A stretch of DNA of 64,000 nt from Brachybacterium fresconis (GTDB lineage: Bacteria > Actinomycetota > Actinomycetes > Actinomycetales > Dermabacteraceae). A program made the translations under genes and the position numbers. This document shows positions 1-7,861 of this stretch, piece after piece. Each line of letters starts with the position of its first letter. Position 1 is the stretch's first letter. Under the pieces are notes generated by a model. It worked only from the letters and a program-made list of their open reading frames with translations, searched no databases and was not told where the DNA came from. The DNA lies in NCBI RefSeq assembly GCF_017876515.1, contig NZ_JAGIOC010000001.1:310001-374000 (forward strand), read 5' to 3'.

Positions 1-1007
1 TGGTGCCCAAGGGCCAGCGGCGCCTCGGGGGCCTGGATGACATGATCATCAGCCTCTATGCCGGCGGGATGACGATCCGGAACATCCAGCACCACCTGGC
101 CTCCACGATCGGCACGGACCTGTCGCACGAGACGATCTCCAACATCACCGACGCCGTGAGCGAGGAGGTCCTGGCGTGGCAGTCGCGGCCGCTGGAGGAG
201 TTCTATCCGGTGATCTATCTCGACGCAATCCGGATCAAGATCCGAGAGAACAGCCAGGTCCTCAACCGTGCCGCCTACATCGCAGTCGGCGTGGACCTCG
301 AGGGGATCAAGCACGTGCTGGGGATCTGGGTCCAGGACACCGAGGGCTCGGCGTTCTGGGCCCACGTCTGCGCCGATCTCGCCAACCGGGGCGTGCGGGA
401 CGTGCTGATCGTGTGCTGCGACGGGCTCAAGGGCCTGCCGGAGGCGATCGAGGCGACGTGGCCGGACTCGATGGTCCAGACCTGCGTGGTTCACCTGATC
501 CGGGCCGCGATGCGGTTCGTGGCCTACCAGGACCGCAAGAAGGTCGCCGCCGCGCTGAAGCCGATCTACACCGCCCCCAACGAAGAGACCGCGAGGAAGG
601 CGCTGGCCGAGTTCGAGGCCTCCGAGCTCGGCAAGAAATACCCTTCTGCAGCCGCGACCTGGGCGAACTCCTGGGAGCGGTTCATCCCGTTCCTGCAGTT
701 CCCACCCATGCTCCGCAAGGTCATCTACACGACCAACAGCATCGAGTCGCTCAACTTCCAGCTGCGGAAAGTGACCAAGAACCGCGGCCACTTCCCCTCG
801 ACCGAGGCGGCGGTGAAGCTGCTCTGGCTGGCGATCTGCAACATCGAAGACAAACGCGCCGCCGAACGCGCTCGGGACCGGGGCAAACCCGCCGGCCAGC
901 GCAAAGCCCAGGGCAGGCTCGTCGAAGGCCAGGCCGTCACGAACTGGAAGCAGGCCCTCGCCCAGCTCGCCGCGGCCTACCCCGACCGGATCAACCCCTA
1001 CCTGTGA
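1..1007 (+). CDS. IS256-family transposase, 5' end outside window
   Basis: Last 334 residues of a mutator/IS256-type DDE transposase; the reading frame is open to the left edge, so the N-terminus (family members are about 400-430 aa) lies outside the window. Visible landmarks are the first catalytic Asp in YLDAIRIKIR, the second in IVCCDGLKGLPEAI and the Glu in TTNSIESLNFQLRK, followed by the usual C-terminal WKQALAQLA helix. It ends with TGA about 30 bp before the element's right terminal repeat. It is a different IS256 subgroup from the one at 34.9-36.3 kb, judging by the diverged protein. Confidence 0.93.
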   Translation, partial: VPKGQRRLGGLDDMIISLYAGGMTIRNIQHHLASTIGTDLSHETISNITDAVSEEVLAWQSRPLEEFYPVIYLDAIRIKIRENSQVLNRAAYIAVGVDLEGIKHVLGIWVQDTEGSAFWAHVCADLANRGVRDVLIVCCDGLKGLPEAIEATWPDSMVQTCVVHLIRAAMRFVAYQDRKKVAAALKPIYTAPNEETARKALAEFEASELGKKYPSAAATWANSWERFIPFLQFPPMLRKVIYTTNSIESLNFQLRKVTKNRGHFPSTEAAVKLLWLAICNIEDKRAAERARDRGKPAGQRKAQGRLVEGQAVTNWKQALAQLAAAYPDRINPYL

Positions 1008-1040
1008 CCACCCCGCTTACACAGACAAGTTGACAGGCCC
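1..1040 (+). mobile_element. IS256-family element, right part
   Basis: Transposase plus a right terminus near 1019-1040 (acacagacaagttgacaggc), which read inwards begins GGGCCTGTCAAC, a typical IS256-family end. The left end is outside the window, so the target duplication cannot be checked. The next bases belong to IS1380-derived or unassigned DNA. Confidence 0.8.
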
Positions 1041-1269
1041 CCGGCTACGGCTAGAGCGGCGTCAAGGGCCTGAACGCGCAGGTCGCGACCATCTCGACGC
1101 TGCAGGCGGCACAGTGCCTGGACCGTGCTGGCCGCGATCGCGTTCAACCTCACCCGCGCTGCCGGGGTGCTGGCCTCGACCTTCCACGCCCGCGCCCGCT
1201 GGACCACCCTGCTCGATCACCTCATCGCGGTGCCCGCCCGGATCGCCAACCGCGCCCGATCCTGGCGAC

Positions 1270-1321
1270 TGCACCTGCCACGCAATTGGCCCTGGCAAAC
1301 CGCCTGGGAGAACCTCTTCGA
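1270..1321. repeat. Left copy of 52-bp target duplication of the IS1634 element
   Basis: 1270-1321 is identical base for base to 2967-3018; the two copies flank the IS1634-family element exactly. Long, variable target duplications are known for the IS1549/IS1634 group. The repeated DNA is coding sequence of the IS1380 remnant. Confidence 0.9.
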
Positions 1322-2966
1322 CCTGACTTGCACAGGTTTAGTGTGTCAGTGCGTCGAGGACGTGTCGGGCGTCGTCGGTGAGGTCGGGCTTCGCGGTGAT
1401 CTGCTGCCTGGCCAGGGTGATCGTGACGTCCTGCAGCGGGCGGAGGGTCTGGATGATCTTTCGGATGCTGAACCCGGTCGTGTCTTGGAGGTAGCGGGCG
1501 ATCGCCAGCGCGGTGAAGACGATGGTGAGGTGGGCTTCGATCGCGTCGCGCTGATGATGGAACATGGGTCTGGCCTGGAGGTCTGTCTTGCTCATTCGGA
1601 AGGACTGCTCCACGTGCCAGAGGTCGTGGTAGCTGGAGAGTACCTCCGGCGCGGCCATGGTGCTCGCGGGGATGTTGGTGACGTAGCCCTTCAGCCCGAC
1701 CAGCTGCTTCGCCTTCTCCAGCGACTCCTCATCCAGCTTCTTGCCGGCCGTGGTGGATTTGATGAACCGGGTGCCCTTGACGGAGGCGTCGCCGGCGATC
1801 ACGGCTCGGGCCCTGTTCTCCTGCTGGGTGAGGGTGTAGTTGTCGTGGACTGCGCGTTTGCGGGAGTAGGACCAGACCGCGCGCCAGTGCCCGGGATGCT
1901 CCTTCGCGTCCCAGACCGGCTCTTTGCGGCGTCGCTTCGTCTCGGTCTTGGTGGAGCCGTGCCGCGGGGTGACCGTGTCGATCAGCTGCCCATCGCTGAA
2001 CGCGTCCCCGTTCCAGTGGAAGTGATTGGCCAGGTCACCGGGGGCTTTCTTCGGCCGTGAGCCGACGATGAACTTCAGCTCCGCTTCGGCCAGGGCGTTC
2101 AGGTTCGCCATCGAGAGCATCCCGGCGTCCGCGACGACGACCATGTCCGCCAGGTTGTGTCGCGCCTGGAACTGCTTGATGATCGGCACGATCGTGAGGG
2201 TCTCCGCCTTGTTGCCCTCGAAGCAGCCGATCTCCAGCGGGAACCCGTTCCGGTCCACCAGCAGGCCGACCACGATCTGGGGATCGACCCTGCGCTCCTT
2301 GCTGAAGCCGACTTTCCTCAGTTCATCTTCCTTCGGGGCTTCGAAGTAGAGCGTGGTGACGTCGTAGAGCACCAGGGAGATGTCGCCGCTGGTCGAGGCG
2401 TGTTTGAAGCACTTCGCGGCAATGCGGTCGCGGTACTCACGCTCGCCGCAGCGCTGGAGAGCGGCGTGGAAGGTGTTGCGGTGGACCGGCTGGACGCCGA
2501 CATCGGCCAGGACGCGGCGGGAATCGCTCATCGAGGTCGGTTCGATCAGCCTCGCGGCGACGAGCTGGAAGAACGCCTCATCCTCGACGACATCGAAGCC
2601 GAGCGTGGACCAGGCCGAGCGGAGCGTCTCCACCAGCAGGCGAGAATGTTTCGACTGCACGACGGCCGCCTGTGGATCCTGGGAAAGGTCGAGGTCAAGA
2701 GCCCGTTGGCCGGCGTGGATCTTGTCCCTGCCGGCGCTCATCAACGCGGCGAGCTCCGCTTCGGTGCGTGCGGAGCCAAGATGCTCGAGGACCACGTCCC
2801 GACGGTTCTTCCGCTCGGCGATCTGCACGGCCGTCGCACCAGACGCCGTGGTCACCTTCCGCAGAAACACCATCCGGTTAGTGTGTCACTTCCACACTGC
2901 GCGAAGCGCTCACCAGCACGAACACGAGAGAATCTCCAGAATCGGCTCCTACCTGTGCAAGTCAGG
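1322..2966 (-). mobile_element. IS1634-family element, complete, 1645 bp
   Basis: The ends are perfect 16-bp inverted repeats: CCTGACTTGCACAGGT at 1322 and its reverse complement ending at 2966. One intact transposase fills it. It is flanked by a 52-bp direct repeat (1270-1321 and 2967-3018), and removing element plus one repeat restores the IS1380 frame. Confidence 0.92.
1338..2873 (-). CDS. IS1634-family transposase
   Basis: 511-aa DDE transposase of the IS4/IS1634 superfamily. The first Asp lies in LYDVTTLYFEA, the second in VVVADAGMLSMANL and the Glu in the YREK-like YHDLWHVEQSFRMSK. It starts at ATG close to the right terminal repeat and its TAA stop lies 16 bp from the left end. There is no frameshift or internal stop, and length is normal for the family (about 480-560 aa), so it is probably active. 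Confidence 0.93.
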   Translation of the reverse strand: MVFLRKVTTASGATAVQIAERKNRRDVVLEHLGSARTEAELAALMSAGRDKIHAGQRALDLDLSQDPQAAVVQSKHSRLLVETLRSAWSTLGFDVVEDEAFFQLVAARLIEPTSMSDSRRVLADVGVQPVHRNTFHAALQRCGEREYRDRIAAKCFKHASTSGDISLVLYDVTTLYFEAPKEDELRKVGFSKERRVDPQIVVGLLVDRNGFPLEIGCFEGNKAETLTIVPIIKQFQARHNLADMVVVADAGMLSMANLNALAEAELKFIVGSRPKKAPGDLANHFHWNGDAFSDGQLIDTVTPRHGSTKTETKRRRKEPVWDAKEHPGHWRAVWSYSRKRAVHDNYTLTQQENRARAVIAGDASVKGTRFIKSTTAGKKLDEESLEKAKQLVGLKGYVTNIPASTMAAPEVLSSYHDLWHVEQSFRMSKTDLQARPMFHHQRDAIEAHLTIVFTALAIARYLQDTTGFSIRKIIQTLRPLQDVTITLARQQITAKPDLTDDARHVLDALTH

Positions 2967-3018
2967 TGCACCTGCCACGCAATTGGCCCTGGCAAACCGC
3001 CTGGGAGAACCTCTTCGA
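2967..3018. repeat. Right copy of 52-bp target duplication of the IS1634 element
   Basis: Identical to 1270-1321; see the left copy. The one-base ambiguity (52 or 53 bp) arises because both flank and element offer a C at the left junction. Confidence 0.9.
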
Positions 3019-3269
3019 CACCACCGCCAGCAGCCTGTTGACGACCTGACCAGCAGCGATCTGTCCCTACGAGAAGGAACCGAAGTGGAAATGCCGGACA
3101 GACCGGCGGCTCCCGCGCGCCGTCACGCCGGAATCAGGGTCGCTGCTCTACCGAAACCATCGAGCATCACCCCGGAAACCCGATCGGCGCATCGAGGCTG
3201 AGGCCAGCACCACCTGCCAAATCAGGCACACCATCGTGCAGCTGGCGGCCAATCCCGGTGACGTATACC

Positions 3270-4714
3270 GGCTCTTCCCGGTTCGTGGTGATGGGGAGCG
3301 TCGCGTCGTTGGCGTAGAACGGCTCGTGGTCCTGCTGTGATGGGTGTTGTCAAGACATCCACATTCCAGAGGACCACGAGCCTGTGCACGAGAATACTGG
3401 TTCGCAGCGGGATGCTGCGAGCACGATCTTCAACCTGCCCAACTACCGCGTCATCGATGCCGTCGACCTGCCCGATGGCAGCCGGCGGGTGGTGATCGCC
3501 TCGACCGTCCCGCCGGGCTGTCCGTCCTGCGGGGCGCTCGCGACGCAGGTCCACTCCCGCCGGATGCAGCAAGTCAGGGACGTTCCCGTCGCCGGGGCGA
3601 CGGTGGTGGTGTGGGCCAAGCGGCGCTGGTTCTGTCTCGAGCCGGCCTGCGCCCGGGGCACGTTCGCTGAGGCCACCGAGCAGATCCCCCGATACGCCCG
3701 CTCGACCACCAGGCTGCGCGATCAAGTCGTCTCGGCCGTGATCACCTCCGGCCGGGCAGCTTCCGAGGTCGCCCGGGCCCACGGCGTCTCGTGGTGGCTG
3801 GTCCAGGCCGCCCTCAGCGCCGCTGCCGTGGTCCTGACCGACGTCGAGAAGACGTGCGTGACCCGGCTGGGCATCGATGAGCACCGCTACCGGTCAGTGC
3901 GCTGGTTCCGCACCGATCAGGGCTCCTGGAGGCGGTTCGAGCCGTGGATGACGACACTGGTCGACCTGGCCACCGGGCAGGTCCTGGGCATCGTCGACGG
4001 CCGCGACAGCGCCACCGTCGGGGACTGGCTCGCCCAGCGCTCCGAGGCCTGGCGGGAGCGGATCGAGATCGTCGCGATCGACCCCTCGGCCGCGTTCCGC
4101 AAAGCACTACGGACCTACCTGCCCCGCGCCGCGGTCTCGGTCGACAAGTTCCACCTCGTAAAGCTCGGCAACGACATGGTCACCACCATCAGGCAGCGCC
4201 TGGCCCGCACCCACCGCGGTCGCCGGGGCCGCAAGGACGACCCGGCCTGGGCCCACCGGATGCTGCTGCTACGCGGCGGCGACACCCTCACCCCGCGAGC
4301 CTGGGAGCGGCTCGAGGACGTGTTCCGCACCGATGACCCCACCGACGAGCTCTCCGCCGCCTGGGGCATCAAGGAGCAACTCCGCCGCCTGCTGGCCACC
4401 GACACCCTCGCCCAGGCCTGGGACGAACGGATGCGGATGGGCTACTTCGCCCAGATCGCGAACATGCCCGAGGCGACAAAGCTCTACGACACCGTCGTGG
4501 CCTGGTGGGACGCGATCGAGGTCCTCATCGTCACCGGCGCGACCACCGCCCGCGTCGAGGCCGCGAACACCGGCATCAAGAACATCAAACGCACCGGCCG
4601 CGGATTCCGCAACGCGGAGAACTACCGGATGCGTATCCTGCTGACCAGCGCCGCGAGAACCGTAGCGTGAACACCCTCCACAGCAGGGTCATTCACCACG
4701 AACCGCGAAGAGCC
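3270..4714 (+). mobile_element. ISL3-family element, copy 1, 1445 bp
   Basis: The terminal inverted repeats are about 22 bp (GGCTCTTCCCGG... at 3270; the other end reads GGCTCTTCGCGG... inwards from 4714) with one mismatch. An exact 8-bp target duplication, CGTATACC, lies at 3262-3269 and 4715-4722. The same element with different flanks lies inverted at 52375-53819. Confidence 0.95.
3384..4670 (+). CDS. ISL3-family transposase (copy 1)
   Basis: 428-aa transposase: an N-terminal zinc-finger-like segment (CPSCGALATQVHSRR, then WFCLEPAC), an HTH region around residues 100-140, then the DDE core with Asp in RLGIDEHRYRS, Asp in EIVAIDPSAAFRKAL and the C-terminal Glu in ARVEAANTGIKNIKR. GTG start. 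The product is identical over its whole length to that of the copy at 52419-53705, so one copy arose from the other very recently or both came from a common recent source. Confidence 0.95.
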   Translation: MHENTGSQRDAASTIFNLPNYRVIDAVDLPDGSRRVVIASTVPPGCPSCGALATQVHSRRMQQVRDVPVAGATVVVWAKRRWFCLEPACARGTFAEATEQIPRYARSTTRLRDQVVSAVITSGRAASEVARAHGVSWWLVQAALSAAAVVLTDVEKTCVTRLGIDEHRYRSVRWFRTDQGSWRRFEPWMTTLVDLATGQVLGIVDGRDSATVGDWLAQRSEAWRERIEIVAIDPSAAFRKALRTYLPRAAVSVDKFHLVKLGNDMVTTIRQRLARTHRGRRGRKDDPAWAHRMLLLRGGDTLTPRAWERLEDVFRTDDPTDELSAAWGIKEQLRRLLATDTLAQAWDERMRMGYFAQIANMPEATKLYDTVVAWWDAIEVLIVTGATTARVEAANTGIKNIKRTGRGFRNAENYRMRILLTSAARTVA

Positions 4715-4807
4715 CGTATACCGGAGACGCCCTTCGGCTTCGTGTTTCAGAATATCGCGTATCGACAACAGATCCTTGGTGGTGACGACTTCGACGAGAG
4801 CAGGCAT
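4715..4807 (-). pseudogene. 5' fragment of an unidentified gene cut by ISL3
   Basis: A minus-strand frame starts at ATG 4807 behind a GGAAGG ribosome site and reads MPALVEVVTTKDLLSIRDIL and about 8 more codons before running into the ISL3 target duplication. Joined to the sequence left of 3262 it runs on without a recognisable domain to a stop in IS1380-derived DNA. I do not recognise the family; it may be a chance frame. Confidence 0.3.
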
Positions 4808-5352
4808 CTGGGGGCCTTCCGCTGCGGGTGCGCTTACCCCTCAGAGTGAGCGGATCACCTCTTTCGCAGGACATTTGATGCACCGCTGACCTGCTCCGAT
4901 AGGAGAGGAATACGGGTTTCGGGTAGAATCCTGGTGTCGTTGGCGGATGGGGCCATGACAGGGTGTGTGCAAGACCCCGGGAGGAATGTTCCCGGGGTCT
5001 TGTTCCTTCCGGCCAACGGAGAGGATCAGCGCGTGCGAGCGATGCTGAGGTCGCGATCGTCCAAGTGCGAGACCCCCGTGGTCGGGATCGAAGCGGTACA
5101 GAAACTTGCCCGCCTGTCCAGTCCGGGTCGTCCTGCCGGCGTCGAGGTCACTGAGCAGCTGCTGCTCATCGTCAGGTCAGCGGGGCCGAGGACAAGGGAA
5201 TTATCAATACCTGTGGATCGGTGTCCCGGTATCGGGCGAAGCACGGAAAGCGTATCGAGCCACATAGACTCGGATGGCCGACCAAGTTCCTCGATCTGTA
5301 GCTCGCGGCCATGTCCCAGCGCAGGAATCTACGGATGTGGCGGGCCCAGCGG
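4808..5352. other. Stretch without a recognisable gene
   Basis: About 540 bp between the ISL3 flank and the small membrane-protein gene. Open frames on either strand (for example 5026-5265 minus) have no ribosome site or recognisable protein pattern. The one structured element is the hairpin at 4971-5001. Confidence 0.5.
4971..5001 (+). terminator. Strong hairpin, probable terminator
   Basis: A perfect 12-bp stem (aagaccccggga at 4971-4982 against 4990-5001), a 7-nt loop, then tgttcctt. No gene leads into it from the left, although a TAGAAT hexamer lies about 45 bp upstream. A short transcript ending here is possible but unproven. Confidence 0.5.
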
Positions 5353-5565
5353 TCAGCCGTTTCTGTCTTCGTCAGCTGGGTCTTCACCGGGTCGTTTCCG
5401 TAACTGGTCGGCGCCGATGCCGAGTATGAGTCCGATCGATGGGCCCAGAGCAATGCCCAGGGCGACGTTGTCAAGCAGCACGCCGAGCAAGACTCCGAGT
5501 CCGGTTCCAAGCGCTAATCCGGGCCCGAGCATTGAGCTCCCCGATGACTCCTTCTTCTCCGTCAT
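5353..5565 (-). CDS. Small glycine-zipper membrane protein
   Basis: 70 aa. A charged N-terminus (MTEKKESSGSS) is followed by two hydrophobic helices rich in Gly/Leu with GxxxG-like spacing (LGPGLALGTGLGVLLGVLL and IALGPSIGLILGIGAD), and an acidic C-tail. This composition suits a small two-helix membrane protein that could oligomerise through Gly packing. Start ATG behind GGAG. The function is unknown. It is followed by unassigned DNA, so it appears to be transcribed alone. Confidence 0.6.
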   Translation of the reverse strand: MTEKKESSGSSMLGPGLALGTGLGVLLGVLLDNVALGIALGPSIGLILGIGADQLRKRPGEDPADEDRNG

Positions 5566-5618
5566 AACTCCAGCGTAGAGCAGGGAAGCGCCTGGAGTGT
5601 TGTCAAGGCCTGGGGACG

Positions 5619-6053
5619 TTAGGCTGCGGCCATGGCCGTCGCCCCGAGCCGTTCGGCGACCTGCTCAGCGGTGGCCTGCGGGGCACTCGGGTGCCCGGCA
5701 AGGTAGCGCAGCGTCTCGTCGCTGGCCCGGGGAGCGGAGGAGGCGTGGAAGATCGCGGTGCGGTCCGTCAGTCGCCGCGCGATGCGATCGATGAACTCGG
5801 CCGTCAGGTCGGTGCGTCGGGTGACCGGATAGGTCATCCACCGCTGGTCGAGGTCGATCAGGTGCTCCAGGGTGTGCTCGGCGGTGGCCGGGTTGTGAGC
5901 GATCTTGCGCAGCACCTCGGACGTGACTCCGCAGCGGGCGAGGTTGTCGAGGACCTCGGCGTCGTCGCTGGACTCGGCTGCTCGCAGGACGAGCGGGACG
6001 GTGCGGGGGTCTTCCAGGAGCTGGGGGTCTGCGTATTCGGCGAGGTCGTTCAT
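5619..6053 (-). CDS. Variant leucine-rich-repeat-like protein (paralogue of 51049-51471)
   Basis: About 144 aa from ATG 6053, which has GGAGG 9 bp upstream; a longer frame to 6221 lacks such a site. The protein is built of short degenerate helical repeats around phrases such as LARCGVTSEVLRKIAHNPAT, LEHLIDLDQRWMTYPVTRRTD and LRYLAGHPSAPQATAEQVAE, the pattern of variant LRR proteins, which act as protein-interaction scaffolds. Roughly two thirds of residues match the paralogue at 51.0-51.5 kb. Both lie on the minus strand, one near each ISL3 copy. Partner and role are unknown. Confidence 0.7.
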   Translation of the reverse strand: MNDLAEYADPQLLEDPRTVPLVLRAAESSDDAEVLDNLARCGVTSEVLRKIAHNPATAEHTLEHLIDLDQRWMTYPVTRRTDLTAEFIDRIARRLTDRTAIFHASSAPRASDETLRYLAGHPSAPQATAEQVAERLGATAMAAA

Positions 6054-6192
6054 GGCATGCTCCTCCGTGAGGTCAGGTGGCTCGTGTACCTCAGAAGTGG
6101 GCGCAGGAGCGGCCCCGCGGGACGCCGGGAATGCGGGGAGGCGGCAATGTGGTGATGTGAACTTGTGGTTGACGGGACCTTCCTCGGTGGCG

Positions 6193-7299
6193 TCAGGGCC
6201 TGTCTGCCGAGTCGTGGCCATTCATGTCGCCGAGGGCATCATGGGCGGCATGTTCGCGCAGGTGGTCGCCGGTGTAGGGGATCGTGAAGCGGACGAATCC
6301 GTGGCCTGCCGGCTCGATGATCCCGTCCCGGATGAGGCGTCGCCGATACTCGCCGGCGTACTGGGGGGGGGTCACGCCCAACCGTTCGGCGACCACCCTG
6401 GTGCGGGCCGGTCCGTCTTCCTGCGCCATGGCGAGCAGGTACGTGCGGTCAACGGGCGACAGCGGGCGCAGGGCCGGCGTGTGGACGTGCCGTCCGAGCC
6501 GACGGCGGGCCGCGTCGATGCCGGCGGCGACGGCCGCACTGGCGACGGGGCCACCGTCCTTCTGGTTACGCACGGAGTGGTAGCCGACGAGCTGGATCAT
6601 GAAGGGGTAACCCTCGATCGTGTTCGCTGCACGGTCCAGCGCCTGGGCGTCGATCTCGCGGCCACCGTCGGCGATCGTCTGCGCGATGGCGGTGCGCACG
6701 TCGGGGCGGTCGACGCGGCCGACGTTGTGGTGGTCGGCTCGACGCAGAAACGTCGTTCCTTCGTGATCGAGCAGTTCCTCGATCGGGGTGGACAGACCGG
6801 CAGCGGCGAAAGCGAACGGTCGCGCTTCTCGCCGCGCGTACTGGACGATCTCTCCGAGTTTGCGCAGTTCCTCGACATCGGCAGCCTGGATCTCGTCGAT
6901 GGACAGGACGAGTCCGCTGCCGCGGGGTGCAAGGGCGTCGGTTAGCTCGGTGACCTGGGAGCGGAGGGTGGATTCTGCCGGGTAGCGGTCTGTCCAGGAC
7001 CCGCCGGCGCCGACCGGACCGACCTCCAGGTCGGCTGACTCGAGCTGTATCGGCGGATTCCCGGAGTACTGCTGGAGAAGGCGGGGGAGATGATCACGCG
7101 TAAGTCGATCCAAAAGCCCGGAACTGGAGCTTTCGGTGATGACCAGCCACCCGTCGGTCTCGGCCGCGTGGCGGTACGCGTCCAGCAACACGGTCTTGCC
7201 CATGCCTCGCTGGCCGGACAGCAGCACGGTGAGCCCCGTGGGGTCCATGGAGTCTGCGAAGGCTTCGTCGAACTCGTCGAGCAGTTCATCGCGGCCCAC
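6193..7299 (-). CDS. AAA/Orc1-like ATPase, N-terminus possibly shortened
   Basis: 368 aa with Walker A GQRGMGKTVLL at about residues 29-39, Walker B LVLSIDEIQAAD at about 150-161, an Arg-containing sensor region, and a C-terminal winged-helix-like segment (LAMAQEDGPARTRVVAERLGVTPPQYAGEYRRRLIRDGII). This is the architecture of archaeal-type ATPases found near DNA-handling or signalling genes. Homologues normally have about 20 residues before VGRDEL. Here the frame hits a stop 17 codons upstream of the only usable GTG at 7299, with no good ribosome site, so the 5' end may have decayed. The substrate is unknown. Confidence 0.75.
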   Translation of the reverse strand: MGRDELLDEFDEAFADSMDPTGLTVLLSGQRGMGKTVLLDAYRHAAETDGWLVITESSSSGLLDRLTRDHLPRLLQQYSGNPPIQLESADLEVGPVGAGGSWTDRYPAESTLRSQVTELTDALAPRGSGLVLSIDEIQAADVEELRKLGEIVQYARREARPFAFAAAGLSTPIEELLDHEGTTFLRRADHHNVGRVDRPDVRTAIAQTIADGGREIDAQALDRAANTIEGYPFMIQLVGYHSVRNQKDGGPVASAAVAAGIDAARRRLGRHVHTPALRPLSPVDRTYLLAMAQEDGPARTRVVAERLGVTPPQYAGEYRRRLIRDGIIEPAGHGFVRFTIPYTGDHLREHAAHDALGDMNGHDSADRP

Positions 7300-7505
7300 C
7301 AGGTGGTGCGGGAAGGATCCTGTAGGTTCTCGCGCGACCTGTCAGGGGTGCGACGCTGTGAACTGCGGCGCGACAAGGAGGTTACCTGGTCGAATTCTCA
7401 TGAAGTTGTCGGGTTCCTCAAGGCGGTGAGTGGTGCCGAGGGCAACCTGGCCGAAACTAGAGCTGTGCCGTTGATCGATTGGGTTGTCGGTGGTGGCGGA
7501 ATGGT

Positions 7506-7835
7506 TCAAGACTTGACGAGGCGCCGTACTGCGTCCGAAGCCTCCTTCAGCTTGATCTCGGCTTCTTCTCCGCCTTCGCGAGCGGCATCGAGGACGCAGT
7601 GACGGAGGTGGTCGTCGAGCAGTCCCAGCGCAACGTTCTCGAGCGCGCTGTTCAGAGCGGAGATCTGGGTGAGGATGTCGATGCAGTAGACATCCTCATC
7701 GACCATCCGAGAGATTCCACGGGCTTGGCCTTCGATGCGCTTGAGGCGGTTGAGGTAGCGGGGTTTGTCCTGGATGTAGCCGTGGGGTCCGCTGTGGCAG
7801 GCCTGTTCCTCGGTGGGGTCAGTTGCAGTGCTCAT
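7506..7835 (-). CDS. csoR: Copper-sensing repressor CsoR
   Basis: 109-aa DUF156/CsoR protein, an all-helical Cu(I)-responsive repressor. The three ligands of the family are visible: Cys in VYCIDILTQ, then His and Cys in LDDHLRHCV, with the basic DNA-contact helix RLKRIEGQARGI before them. ATG 7835 is chosen over ATG 7847 because GGAA is suitably spaced. It lies 26 bp downstream of copB on the same strand and is probably co-transcribed, giving autoregulation through the palindrome at 10062-10076. Apo-CsoR binds TACCC-N5-GGGTA-type operators and releases them on Cu(I) binding. Confidence 0.93.
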   Translation of the reverse strand: MSTATDPTEEQACHSGPHGYIQDKPRYLNRLKRIEGQARGISRMVDEDVYCIDILTQISALNSALENVALGLLDDHLRHCVLDAAREGGEEAEIKLKEASDAVRRLVKS

Positions 7836-7861
7836 GAGTGATTCCATTCGGTGAGGGAGGA

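Larger units (their letters stand above)
1113..3049 (+). pseudogene. IS1380-family transposase C-terminal remnant, split by IS1634 element
   Basis: 1113-1321 reads SAWTVLAAIAFNLTRAAGVL and on to WENLFD, the C-terminal signature of IS1380-family transposases. The frame resumes after the inserted element at 2967-3049 and finishes ...ENLFDTTASSLLTT-stop. Only the last about 80 codons survive; the N-terminal 80 percent, including the catalytic core, is absent, so this is dead. About 150-200 bp after the stop (to about 3200) is probably IS1380 3' non-coding DNA. The stretch 1041-1112 has no clear frame. Confidence 0.8.

Noticed and set aside
1041-1112. A frame reading GVKGLNAQVATISTLQAAQ before the IS1380 remnant
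   Set aside because: It is not in frame with the transposase remnant and too short to assign.
5026-5265. 79-codon minus-strand frame
   Set aside because: No ribosome site, no recognisable protein pattern and poor codon periodicity.
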